A stretch of DNA of 8,334 nt from contig NZ_JAIEFA010000059.1 of assembly GCF_029067145.1 (NCBI RefSeq), positions 1-8,334 on the forward strand, given 5' to 3'. The DNA is from Helicobacter sp. (GTDB lineage: Bacteria; Campylobacterota; Campylobacteria; Campylobacterales; Helicobacteraceae). The notes under the pieces are model-generated. The model made no database searches, was not told where the DNA came from, and was given only the letters and a program-made list of their open reading frames with translations. Shown piece by piece: positions 1-7,015 of the stretch; the first letter of the stretch is position 1; every line of letters begins with the position of its first letter. Made by a program: the position numbers and the translations under genes.

Positions 1-20
1 ATTATAAATAATTATTCTAA

Positions 21-26
21 TATAAT
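21..26 (+). promoter_or_regulatory. Putative -10 box of the chemoreceptor gene
   Basis: A perfect TATAAT hexamer lies in very AT-rich sequence 61 bases before the chemoreceptor start codon. No convincing -35 box is visible, which fits housekeeping sigma-factor promoters in Helicobacter and Campylobacter, where an AT-rich upstream region replaces it. I saw no clear sigma-28 or sigma-54 pattern, although chemotaxis and flagellar genes sometimes use those. In DNA this AT-rich, TATAAT can occur by chance, so the call is tentative. The gene has a good ribosome binding site, GGAGG at 74-78. Confidence 0.35.
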
Positions 27-87
27 GATTAAAACTTATATTATGGATTAGGCAACATAAATAAATCATTAATGGAGGTTAAGTTCT

Positions 88-2148
88 ATGTCTTGGAAAA
101 ATTTATCACTTGGTAAAAAGTTTTTGTTGCAACAAATTGCAGTGTTTATCGTAATTATGATTCCTTTTATGCTATTCATTGATTCAATGATGACCTCTCA
201 TACAAATAAACAACTTGAGTTAAGATTAAGCCAAATTGACCGCGTTGTAAATGAAAATTTCCATCTCTTTGCAAATCAAATGCTAGAAGAGACAAAAAAG
301 TCTTTCAATCTCCTTGAAACAATTTTACAACGATACAAGGGGGATAAAGTCGCAAACTCTTATATTCGCCAAAATTATGTTACCATAGAGGGTAAATCTA
401 TCCCGAATCTCTACTATAATGGAAACGATTTATCTCGTGCGATAGATATAGTGGATTATTTTACAAATCTCACTTCCAATGTTGCGACCATTTTTGTTAA
501 GGACGATGAGGGAGATTTCACACGACTTGTAACTTCTTTAAGAAACCTTGAGGGGAATCGTGTTCTAGGCACACAACTTGGCAAATCTCACCCTGCATTT
601 GAAAAACTTAACCAAAAGCAAACTTTTATAGGTAGAATTAAACTTTTTGGTAAAAATTATATGAGTATCTATTCTCCTATTGTAGATAGCACAGATTCTA
701 TTATCGGTGCGCTTTTTATTGCGCACGATTTAACTGATGTTTATAAAGGAATCCAAGAAACTTTAAACAAGATTTCCATAGGCGAACATGGAAAAATCAT
801 TATGATTGACCCCATCTATGATGAGTTTATTTTGGGCGCACCAATCCAAACCAAACCAAGCAGTTTAGAAAGATTCAAGAATCTGCCCAAAGGCGGATTT
901 ATAGATTACACCTACAACGACAAAGACTACCGAACTTACAGCGGATTTAATTCTGACTTTGAAATCTATATCCTTACAGAAGCCTTACTAGAAGATTTCA
1001 AAGAAGCTAATCACGCAATAGAACGCATTATCCTTATTGGAATCCTCGCAATGCTTGTAGTTATTTTGGTTATTTCTCTTGTGGCAATTCGGTATGGAAT
1101 CCTCAACAGATTGCAAGCGCTTACCAAAACGATTCTCAATTTTTTGGATTATATTAACCACGAAAACGACCAAATGCCCCCGCTTTGCAAAAGCAAAAAT
1201 GGAGATGAAATAGGACAAATCGCCAATAAACTAGATAAATCTATGCAACGCATTGAAAAAGGCATCAAACAAGACAATGAGGCAATTGAGGATTCTGTCT
1301 TAGTAGCAGAAAGCATTAAAAAAGGCTATTTGAATCACAAAATTACCAAAGAACCTTATGACCCAAGTCTTGTGGTGCTTAAAAATGTCATTAATGACGC
1401 TTTGACGCAAATCGCAACAATGGTAGGAAGTGGCATTGAACTGCTTAAAACCTACTCACAAGAGGACTTCAGAAAAAAATGTGAGATAGAAAATATTGAG
1501 GGAGATATTCTAAGTCTTTATGAATCCATCAATCTTTTGCGAAAAAACTCCGTCTCCACAATAGAAAAACGTATGCAAACCGCACAAAGTCTCGCTGGAA
1601 TCTCTAGTAATATCACAAAATCCGTAGATGAACTACAACACGGAGCAACAGGACAAGCAACAAGCATTAATCAAACGGCAGCTTCTATTGAACAAATCAA
1701 TGCAACTATTCAAAATGTCAGCGACAAAACCGCAGAGGTTACAAAACAGGCAGAGGATATTAAAAGTATCGTGAGCGTGATTAAGGATATTGCAGACCAA
1801 ACGAATTTACTAGCTCTTAATGCTGCGATTGAAGCCGCAAGAGCGGGAGAACACGGACGAGGATTCGCAGTCGTTGCCGATGAGGTGAGAAAACTCGCAG
1901 AGAGAACCACTAAATCCTTAAGTGAGATTGAGGCAAATACAAATATTCTCGTGCAGTCTATTAATGATGTTTCTAACTCTATCAAAGAGCAAGTTGCGGA
2001 TATTTCGCATATCAATGACGCCATTAGCGAACTAGAGCAAGTTACAGAATCTAATGTCCATATTGCCAACCATTCACAAGAAATTAGCCAAACCTTAAGC
2101 TCTCTTTCTAGCGCAATTAATGAGGATATAAAAAAGAAAAAATATTAA
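88..2148 (+). CDS. Methyl-accepting chemotaxis protein with periplasmic Cache-type sensor
   Basis: Inner-membrane chemoreceptor of 686 residues that would sense a ligand in the periplasm and control CheA/CheW and so flagellar rotation. Transmembrane helix 1 is at about residues 12-31. A periplasmic domain of about 275 residues follows, with a Cache_3/Cache_2-like core near 130-225 (FVKDDEGDFTR at 136-146). Transmembrane helix 2 is at about 314-336, then a HAMP and a second HAMP-like linker to about 490. A long coiled-coil signalling hairpin follows, with the highly conserved tip at 570-607 (DQTNLLALNAAIEAARAG, then GRGFAVVADEVRKLAERT). The hairpin arms are about 80 residues each, so the protein is full length. 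It ends in KKKY with no visible CheR/CheB-tethering pentapeptide. GGAGG at 74-78 supports the ATG at 88. Family assignment is certain. The ligand cannot be read from sequence; small organic acids or amino acids are typical for Cache receptors but this is only a guess. Confidence 0.97.
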   Translation: MSWKNLSLGKKFLLQQIAVFIVIMIPFMLFIDSMMTSHTNKQLELRLSQIDRVVNENFHLFANQMLEETKKSFNLLETILQRYKGDKVANSYIRQNYVTIEGKSIPNLYYNGNDLSRAIDIVDYFTNLTSNVATIFVKDDEGDFTRLVTSLRNLEGNRVLGTQLGKSHPAFEKLNQKQTFIGRIKLFGKNYMSIYSPIVDSTDSIIGALFIAHDLTDVYKGIQETLNKISIGEHGKIIMIDPIYDEFILGAPIQTKPSSLERFKNLPKGGFIDYTYNDKDYRTYSGFNSDFEIYILTEALLEDFKEANHAIERIILIGILAMLVVILVISLVAIRYGILNRLQALTKTILNFLDYINHENDQMPPLCKSKNGDEIGQIANKLDKSMQRIEKGIKQDNEAIEDSVLVAESIKKGYLNHKITKEPYDPSLVVLKNVINDALTQIATMVGSGIELLKTYSQEDFRKKCEIENIEGDILSLYESINLLRKNSVSTIEKRMQTAQSLAGISSNITKSVDELQHGATGQATSINQTAASIEQINATIQNVSDKTAEVTKQAEDIKSIVSVIKDIADQTNLLALNAAIEAARAGEHGRGFAVVADEVRKLAERTTKSLSEIEANTNILVQSINDVSNSIKEQVADISHINDAISELEQVTESNVHIANHSQEISQTLSSLSSAINEDIKKKKY

Positions 2149-2150
2149 AA

Positions 2151-2175
2151 TGTAGAATCTCTTTTAGATTCTACA
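2151..2175. terminator. Perfect inverted repeat after the chemoreceptor gene, possible terminator
   Basis: TGTAGAATCT and AGATTCTACA form a perfect 10-bp stem around a 5-base loop, starting two bases after the chemoreceptor stop codon. On the + strand the stem is preceded by an A-rich stretch and followed by ACCC, with no U tract. On the - strand it is followed by TTTTAATATTTTTTC, which is a good intrinsic terminator layout. It may therefore work best against antisense transcription, or simply block both directions by folding. No minus-strand gene lies just to its right. The stem is weak in GC content, so terminator function is an inference. Confidence 0.5.
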
Positions 2176-2243
2176 ACCCACCAAAAACTCCACTACCGCT
2201 TCGCGCATTTAAACGAGTAATTTATAAAAATTTTAGAATTTTG

Positions 2244-2252
2244 TGCTAAGAT
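2244..2252 (+). promoter_or_regulatory. Extended -10 promoter of the LLM monooxygenase-mutY unit
   Basis: TGCTAAGAT is an extended -10 element (TG, one base, then TAAGAT at 2247-2252) in a T-rich context, the usual Campylobacterota housekeeping promoter form. It lies 32 bases before the ATG at 2285, leaving a short leader that contains the ribosome binding site AGGGG at 2275-2279. No other promoter is evident before mutY, so this one probably drives both genes. Confidence 0.6.
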
Positions 2253-2284
2253 TATTTGGTGATTTTTAATTCTTAGGGGCAGAA

Positions 2285-3292
2285 ATGAAAAGTAGTATTT
2301 TTGAGTTAGTAGAGAATTGGACAAATAACGAAGTAGTTGCGATTTCAGACGCTATTGAACTGATAGAATATGCGGACAAATTAGGTTTTGATGAAGCTTG
2401 GATTGGAGAACATCATTTCAATAGTTTTACACTCTGCCCTGCTATCCTTACCCTTATAAGCTATGCGCTTGCACGCACGCAACATATCAAAGTAGGAAGT
2501 GCTGCAATTTTATTACCACATTACCACCCGATTCAACTCTCTGAAGAAATTGCTACATTGGACTTGTTAAGCAAGGGAAGATTCCTTTTTGGTTTTGCAC
2601 GTGGGGCTTTTCCGATTTTTGATATTTCAATGGGTAACAACCCTCAAAACAACCGCAAGATTATGCTAGAAAATGCTAGAATCGTGCATGATTTGCTTTT
2701 CAAGGAGCAAGTAAGCTACGAGGGAGAGTTTTGCGATATTAAAAATATCAGCATTCGCCCTCACCCAAAAGGATTGATTCCTTTCTATGTCGCAAGCAAT
2801 CACGATGAGACTCTTAAAATCTCTGCACAACGCGGTTATAACTTTTTAGGAGCATTGACATTAGACACCAAACGCGCCAAAGAAATTTACGATATTTTTG
2901 CAGAAAATGGTGCAAAAGATTTAGAATTTGTGCTAACACGGGCTATTTATATTGACGAAGACCGAAGTGTCGCACAAGAAAAAGCACTGATGGGAGTGGA
3001 TATTTTTACGCAATGTATGTTGCGCGCAAACGAATCTAATCCAACCTTTGAAGAAATCATCAAAGCAAGTGATTACGAAGAATTTAGAGCTGAATTTTTC
3101 AATAAAAACAAAATTACGAATTGTATGATTGTTGGGACGCCAGAGGATTGCGTGGAGCAAATTTTAGAATTACGCAAAGAAATCCATTTTAACACACTTT
3201 CTTTAAAACTCCTTTCCTCTCAACTTAAAGATTCTAAAAATATTCTTAGACTTTATAAAGAATGCGTTGCACCTCATCTCAATGGATTCTAA
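2285..3292 (+). CDS. Luciferase-like (LLM class) flavin-dependent monooxygenase
   Basis: A 335-residue protein of the bacterial luciferase-like superfamily, a cytoplasmic TIM barrel that uses reduced FMN (in some members F420) and O2 to oxidise an organic substrate. Visible family hallmarks are GFDEAWIGEHHF at 34-45 (the EHH motif near the flavin/substrate pocket), the strand GSAAILLPHYHP near 72-83, and the signature LDLLSKGRFLFGFARG just after it. Length and full-span similarity indicate an intact enzyme. Start choice: ATG at 2285 follows AGGGG at 2275-2279, and MKSSIFELVE is a typical N-terminus. The 3' end overlaps mutY by 11 bases, so the two are probably co-transcribed and translationally coupled. 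Substrate unknown; no flavin reductase partner, LuxB-like second subunit or aldehyde-supplying enzymes are nearby, so light production is not supported. Some family members are alkane, sulfonate or aldehyde monooxygenases, but nothing here distinguishes them. Confidence 0.93.
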   Translation: MKSSIFELVENWTNNEVVAISDAIELIEYADKLGFDEAWIGEHHFNSFTLCPAILTLISYALARTQHIKVGSAAILLPHYHPIQLSEEIATLDLLSKGRFLFGFARGAFPIFDISMGNNPQNNRKIMLENARIVHDLLFKEQVSYEGEFCDIKNISIRPHPKGLIPFYVASNHDETLKISAQRGYNFLGALTLDTKRAKEIYDIFAENGAKDLEFVLTRAIYIDEDRSVAQEKALMGVDIFTQCMLRANESNPTFEEIIKASDYEEFRAEFFNKNKITNCMIVGTPEDCVEQILELRKEIHFNTLSLKLLSSQLKDSKNILRLYKECVAPHLNGF

Positions 3293-4340
3293 GCCTAATC
3301 CAACCACACTAAAAAATGCTCAAAAGACACTTTTGAGCTGGTATGCACTCTATGGTCGTCATCATCTACCTTGGCGCGATAAATCAGCCCCCAATCGTGC
3401 CTATCGTGTTTTAATTAGCGAAATGATGTTGCAGCAAACACAAGTAAAAGCGGTGCTAGAACATTTTTATTTCCCTTTTTTAGAATGTTTCCCAAACCTC
3501 CGTGCTCTAAGTGGAGCAAATGTTTCAGAAGTATTGCACGCTTGGCAAGGGCTTGGATACTACTTACGCGCAAGAAATCTGCACAAACTCGCACAAATTT
3601 GCGTTAATAATGCCAATCCCTCAACGATTCAAGACATCAACAATCCTTTGCCTTGCGATGTTCATCTCTTACGCCAACTTCCCGGAATCGGAGCTTACAC
3701 CGCAGGAGCGATTGCGTGCTTTGGCTTTGATTTGCCTGTAAGTTTTGTAGATTCCAACATCAAACGCATTCTTTTGCGGCTTTTTGCCCTGCGCTCTGCC
3801 ACTCCCTCTCTTTTAGAATCCCAAGCAAAACTCATTTTAAACCACAAGGAATCTTTTAACCACAATCAAGCCTTATTAGATTTAGGCGCACTCGTTTGCC
3901 TCCCAAAATCTCCTAAATGCGAGGATTGTCCTTTGAATAATCTTTGCTTAGGAAAAGAGAATTGGCAGGATTTCACACAAAGCAAACCGACAAAAACAAC
4001 AAAACAAACCTTGCATTTTGGGATTTTTATCCAAGATTCCAATATCGCACTTTTACAAAGCAAGGAGAAGTTGTATTTTGGGCTTTATAATTTCCCACAG
4101 ATTCCGCCCTATCTTGCACGAACAAGTCAAAAACTTGGAATCTTAAAGCATTCTTATACAAAATATCATCTCACAATAGAAATGTATCTCTGTCCCTTTG
4201 TAGCTTTGGATTCCTTATCTAGCGACTTTGCAAACAAAGATTCTTTGGAGTTTTTCACGCGTAATTCCTTAGAATCCTTGCCGCTGTCTGCCCTAAGTTT
4301 AAAAATCCTAAAATTTTTGCATACAAAAGGCTTGTTTTAA
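3282..4340 (+). CDS. mutY: A/G-specific adenine DNA glycosylase MutY
   Basis: Removes adenine mispaired with 8-oxoguanine, preventing G:C to T:A mutations after oxidative damage. Numbered from the ATG at 3282 (352 residues, close to E. coli MutY): the catalytic Glu47 lies in ISEMMLQQTQV; the helix-hairpin-helix is QLPGIGAYTAGAI; the catalytic Asp157 lies in SFVDSNIKR; and a [4Fe-4S] cluster is bound by Cys206, Cys213, Cys216 and Cys222 (C-x6-C-x2-C-x5-C). The C-terminal third, from about 230, is the NUDIX-like domain that recognises 8-oxoG (LHFGIFIQ, then LYFGLYNFP). A TTG at 3267 would add five residues, but the ATG at 3282 is preferred because it overlaps the upstream stop (AATGGATTCTAA), a usual coupling arrangement. 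No strong ribosome binding site is visible, which agrees with coupling to the LLM gene. All key residues are present, so the enzyme should be active. Confidence 0.95.
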   Translation: MDSKPNPTTLKNAQKTLLSWYALYGRHHLPWRDKSAPNRAYRVLISEMMLQQTQVKAVLEHFYFPFLECFPNLRALSGANVSEVLHAWQGLGYYLRARNLHKLAQICVNNANPSTIQDINNPLPCDVHLLRQLPGIGAYTAGAIACFGFDLPVSFVDSNIKRILLRLFALRSATPSLLESQAKLILNHKESFNHNQALLDLGALVCLPKSPKCEDCPLNNLCLGKENWQDFTQSKPTKTTKQTLHFGIFIQDSNIALLQSKEKLYFGLYNFPQIPPYLARTSQKLGILKHSYTKYHLTIEMYLCPFVALDSLSSDFANKDSLEFFTRNSLESLPLSALSLKILKFLHTKGLF

Positions 4341-4348
4341 TAGAAATT

Positions 4349-4357
4349 TGCTAATAT
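4349..4357 (+). promoter_or_regulatory. Extended -10 promoter of luxS-ligA
   Basis: TGCTAATAT (extended -10, hexamer TAATAT at 4352-4357) lies just after the mutY stop and 36 bases before the luxS ATG. It closely resembles the box before the LLM gene (TGCTAAGAT). The short leader holds AAGGAA at 4383-4388 as the luxS ribosome binding site. No terminator hairpin with a U tract separates mutY from luxS, so some read-through from the upstream unit is likely as well. Confidence 0.6.
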
Positions 4358-4393
4358 TTGCACTTTGATTAACCCAAAAAACAAGGAATCTTT

Positions 4394-4879
4394 ATGCCGC
4401 TTTTAGATAGTTTCAAAGTAGATCACAAAAAAATGCCAGCACCTGCTGTGCGTCTTGGTAAGATAATGCACACGCCAAAAGGAGATGAAATTTGTGTATT
4501 TGACTTGCGTTTTTGCAAGCCAAATGTTGAAATACTAAGTGAAAAGGGAATCCATACTTTAGAACACCTTTTTGCAGGTTTTATGCGTGAGCATTTAAAT
4601 AGCCAAAAAGTAGAAATAATTGATATTTCTCCTATGGGCTGTCGCACGGGATTTTATATGAGCCTTATTGGCAAACCAACTCCACAGGAAGTCCGAGACG
4701 CGTGGGAAAAAAGTATGCAAGATATTTTGCAAGTTAGTGAGATTCCAGAGGCAAACCCGCTACAATGCGGTACTTATTTAATGCACTCCTTACAAGAAGC
4801 GCAAGAAATCGCCAAAAATACATTGGCTAAGGGAATTGGCATTATGGATAACGAAGCTTTAAAACTTAATCTCCAATGA
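4394..4879 (+). CDS. luxS: S-ribosylhomocysteine lyase LuxS (AI-2 synthesis)
   Basis: Cytoplasmic metalloenzyme that cleaves S-ribosylhomocysteine to homocysteine and DPD, the precursor of autoinducer-2. It is both a step of methyl-cycle recycling (after the Pfs nucleosidase) and the source of the AI-2 signal. At 161 residues it has normal family length. The metal site is HTLEH with His54 and His58, completed by Cys125 in LQCGTYLMH; Glu57 is the general base, and Cys83 in MGCRTGFY is the second catalytic residue. All are present. The ATG at 4394 follows AAGGAA at a normal distance, and MPLLDSFKVDH is the canonical N-terminus. The last codons overlap the ligA start as ATGA. In H. pylori luxS sits with mccA/mccB (reverse transsulfuration); here neither is adjacent, so the gene context differs. 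Confidence 0.98.
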   Translation: MPLLDSFKVDHKKMPAPAVRLGKIMHTPKGDEICVFDLRFCKPNVEILSEKGIHTLEHLFAGFMREHLNSQKVEIIDISPMGCRTGFYMSLIGKPTPQEVRDAWEKSMQDILQVSEIPEANPLQCGTYLMHSLQEAQEIAKNTLAKGIGIMDNEALKLNLQ

Positions 4880-6894
4880 CTTTAAAAGAATATTTAAAAG
4901 CCATTGAATGCCTCAATCTGTGGGCAAAACATTATTATATTTTAGATGACCCCATAGCAAGCGACGAAGAATACGATACGCTTTATCATCAAGTCAAAAA
5001 TTACGAATCGCAAAACCCTCAAAATATCGCGCCCGATTCTCCTACGCAACGCGTGGGAGACAAGGTGCTAGAATCCTTTAGTAAAGTAGAACATATTCAA
5101 AGAATGTGGAGCTTAGAAGATGTCTTCAATCCGCAAGAATTACAAGATTGGGTGGAGCGCGTCTTGCGTGGGGCGAATCACGAGACTTTAAACTTTTCTA
5201 TTAGTCCTAAATTTGACGGAGCAAGCTTGAATCTCCTTTATGAAAATGGGATTTTAGTAAGTGCTGCGACAAGAGGAGACGCATTTGTAGGAGAAAATGT
5301 AACGCAAAATGCGCGCACGATTCCAAGCATTCCTCTAAAAATAACCTATAAGGGACGCATTGAGATTCGCGGGGAATGTGTAATTGCCAAAGATGATTTT
5401 GAAAAACTCAATCTTGAACGATTGCAACTAGGAGAAAATCTGTTTGCCAATCCACGCAACGCAGCCGCAGGAAGTTTGCGCCAACTAGATTCCAAAATCA
5501 CCGCAAAGCGAAAATTGCAATTTATCCCTTGGGGTGTGGGCGCTTGCGACTTTAAGGACTTTATGGACTTTGCAAGCCTAGATTCTACAAGCCTTGCGCA
5601 AGATTCTATGGAATCTAGCCAAGATAGCTTTTTTGCGCTTATGGAGAAAATTTATGCTCTAGGATTCCAAAAATCTCCTTTTGTAGAGCTTTGCAAGGAT
5701 ATTCAAGCAATCCAAAATGCTTATTCTCATCTCATCTCCAAGCGTGATTCTTACCCGATAACCTTAGACGGAATGGTAGTGCGTGCAGATTCCATTTCCC
5801 TACAAGAAAAACTTGGATTTACGATTAAAGCCCCTCGTTTTGCCTGCGCTTACAAATTTCCAGCCATTGAAAAAAGAGCAAAAGTCTTAGGAATCACATT
5901 GCAAGTAGGACGCACGGGCGTGATTACGCCTGTGGCAGAGCTTGAACCCATAAGGATTGAGGGAGCAAAAGTCAGTCGTGCGACTTTGCACAACTTTGAT
6001 GAGGTTGCAAAAAAGGATATTCAAATCAATGATTTTGTGATTCTTATCCGCAGCGGTGATGTGATTCCAAAAATCATCAAATCCTTGCCCGCCTTGCGTG
6101 ATGGGACACAAATCCCTTGTCCAATTCCGACAAAATGTCCCATTTGCCAAAGTGAATTACTTGTAGAAGAAAAGCTGATTAAATGCCAAAATCTTAGTTG
6201 CGAAGCGCGTGTAAAAAATTCTATTATCCACTTTGCGAGCAAAAAGGCACTCAATATTGATGGCTTGGGAGAAAAAATCGTTGAAACATTGTTTGACACA
6301 GGAAAGATTCATTCCATTGAGGATTTATTCTCCTTGCAACCAAAAGACTTAAAGGACTTGGAGGGCTTCAAAGACAAAAAGATTCAGAATCTCCTCAATG
6401 CGATTGCCGCCACGCGCGGGGTGGAATTATGGCGTTTTATCAATGCGCTTGGGATTGAACATATTGGCGAGGGTGCAAGCAAAAAACTAGCCAATAATTT
6501 TGGGATAGAGTTTTATCAAAAAACCTATGAAGACTTTATCGCTCTTGATGGCTTTGGAGAGGAAATGGCGGCTTCTTTAAATGAGTTTTGTAGGGTAAAT
6601 ATTCAGCGACTTTTGCGACTTTTGGAGCTCATCTCTCCTGTTTGCACAACACAAAGTTCGGCACAAGATTCTAAATTTAGCGGCAAGACTTTTGTCATCA
6701 CAGGCACATTGTCCAAAGCACGTGAGGAATACAAGGAATTATTGGAATCTCTTGGGGCGAAAGTTAGCGGAAGTATCTCCAAAAAAACAGATTTTTTGCT
6801 TTGCGGAGAAAATGCAGGCTCAAAACTTGCCAAAGCGCAAGAATTGGGCATCAAGATTGTGAGTGAGGAAGAGATTAATGCAATGCTTAAGTAA
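4876..6894 (+). CDS. ligA: NAD+-dependent DNA ligase LigA
   Basis: Essential replicative ligase that seals nicks between Okazaki fragments and after repair, using NAD+ as AMP donor. Its 672 residues match the family. Domains in order: domain Ia (residues 1-65, with ASDEEYD), adenylation domain with the AMP-accepting Lys112 in SPKFDGASL, RGE with Glu167, DGMVVR and AYKFPA with Lys327; an OB fold (VGRTGVITPVAELEPI); a Cys4 zinc finger at Cys421, Cys424, Cys437 and Cys442; helix-hairpin-helix repeats; and a C-terminal BRCT domain at 601-672 (FSGKTFVITGTL). A Ser/Asp-rich stretch at about 225-252 looks like a lineage-specific insertion in the adenylation domain. The ATG overlaps the luxS stop in ATGA, implying translational coupling and a shared promoter upstream of luxS. 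The RMWSLEDVF motif replaces the more usual PMLSL form. All catalytic residues are intact. Confidence 0.98.
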   Translation: MTLKEYLKAIECLNLWAKHYYILDDPIASDEEYDTLYHQVKNYESQNPQNIAPDSPTQRVGDKVLESFSKVEHIQRMWSLEDVFNPQELQDWVERVLRGANHETLNFSISPKFDGASLNLLYENGILVSAATRGDAFVGENVTQNARTIPSIPLKITYKGRIEIRGECVIAKDDFEKLNLERLQLGENLFANPRNAAAGSLRQLDSKITAKRKLQFIPWGVGACDFKDFMDFASLDSTSLAQDSMESSQDSFFALMEKIYALGFQKSPFVELCKDIQAIQNAYSHLISKRDSYPITLDGMVVRADSISLQEKLGFTIKAPRFACAYKFPAIEKRAKVLGITLQVGRTGVITPVAELEPIRIEGAKVSRATLHNFDEVAKKDIQINDFVILIRSGDVIPKIIKSLPALRDGTQIPCPIPTKCPICQSELLVEEKLIKCQNLSCEARVKNSIIHFASKKALNIDGLGEKIVETLFDTGKIHSIEDLFSLQPKDLKDLEGFKDKKIQNLLNAIAATRGVELWRFINALGIEHIGEGASKKLANNFGIEFYQKTYEDFIALDGFGEEMAASLNEFCRVNIQRLLRLLELISPVCTTQSSAQDSKFSGKTFVITGTLSKAREEYKELLESLGAKVSGSISKKTDFLLCGENAGSKLAKAQELGIKIVSEEEINAMLK

Positions 6895-6903
6895 AGATTC
6901 TGC

Positions 6904-7005
6904 GTCATTGCGGGATTCCACAAGAAAATGTTGGATTAAATTAATTATTATAATGGAATCCCTAAAGCGAGATTTTCCATTATAGATTGTTTGCCTTGCA
7001 ATAAC
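6904..7005. repeat. Imperfect palindromic element in the ligA convergent spacer
   Basis: The 121-base spacer between the two converging genes is dense in inverted repeats. The outer arms are GTCATTGC (6904-6911) and GCAATAAC (6998-7005), complementary except for one position. Inside lie GGGATTCCA (6912-6920) and TGGAATCCC (6954-6962), a perfect 9-bp pair. GTCATTGCG-type ends resemble dispersed intergenic palindromes known in several bacteria, so this may be one decayed copy of a repeat family. Only one copy is in the window, so repetition cannot be shown here. No open reading frame of substance is present. Confidence 0.45.
6949..6984. terminator. Hairpin between ligA and the convergent gene, possible bidirectional terminator
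   Basis: TATAATGGAA (6949-6958) pairs perfectly with TTCCATTATA (6975-6984) around a 16-base loop. It lies between two converging genes, where a terminator serving both is expected. Neither side has a clean U tract: the + side continues GATTGTTTGCC, and the - side reads AATTAATTTAATCC. The 9-bp pair 6912-6920/6954-6962 competes for bases 6954-6958, so only one of the two stems can form at a time. Function is inferred from position. Confidence 0.4.
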
Positions 7006-7015
7006 AAGTGAAATC

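Noticed and set aside
1..87. A partial upstream gene or small RNA at the left edge
   Set aside because: The stretch is extremely AT-rich, with frequent stops in all frames and no stable hairpin; it looks like promoter and leader sequence only.
1710..2069. 119-residue open frame antisense to the chemoreceptor signalling domain
   Set aside because: It lies entirely over the most conserved part of the chemoreceptor; its composition reflects the opposite strand of repeated coiled-coil codons, and it has no ribosome binding site or recognisable domain.
3511..3741. 76-residue open frame within mutY in another frame
   Set aside because: It overlaps the mutY catalytic domain, whose motifs are all intact, so this is a shadow frame.
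2285..4879. A lux-type bioluminescence or quorum-controlled light operon (luciferase-like gene near luxS)
   Set aside because: The LLM family is broad and mostly non-luminescent; there is no LuxB, LuxCDE or regulator, and luxS was named for the AI-2 signal, not for light production. The two genes are also in separate transcription units.
88..4879. Chemoreceptor as a dedicated AI-2 sensor because luxS lies nearby
   Set aside because: The genes are 2.2 kb apart with another operon between them, and nothing in the Cache domain indicates AI-2 binding. Proximity alone is not evidence.
5887..6299. Two antisense open frames over ligA
   Set aside because: They lie over the OB-fold and zinc-finger coding sequence of an intact LigA and have no independent support.
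6603..6923. 106-residue minus-strand frame reaching into the ligA 3' spacer
   Set aside because: Almost all of it is antisense to the BRCT domain; the part in the spacer has no convincing ribosome binding site or promoter.
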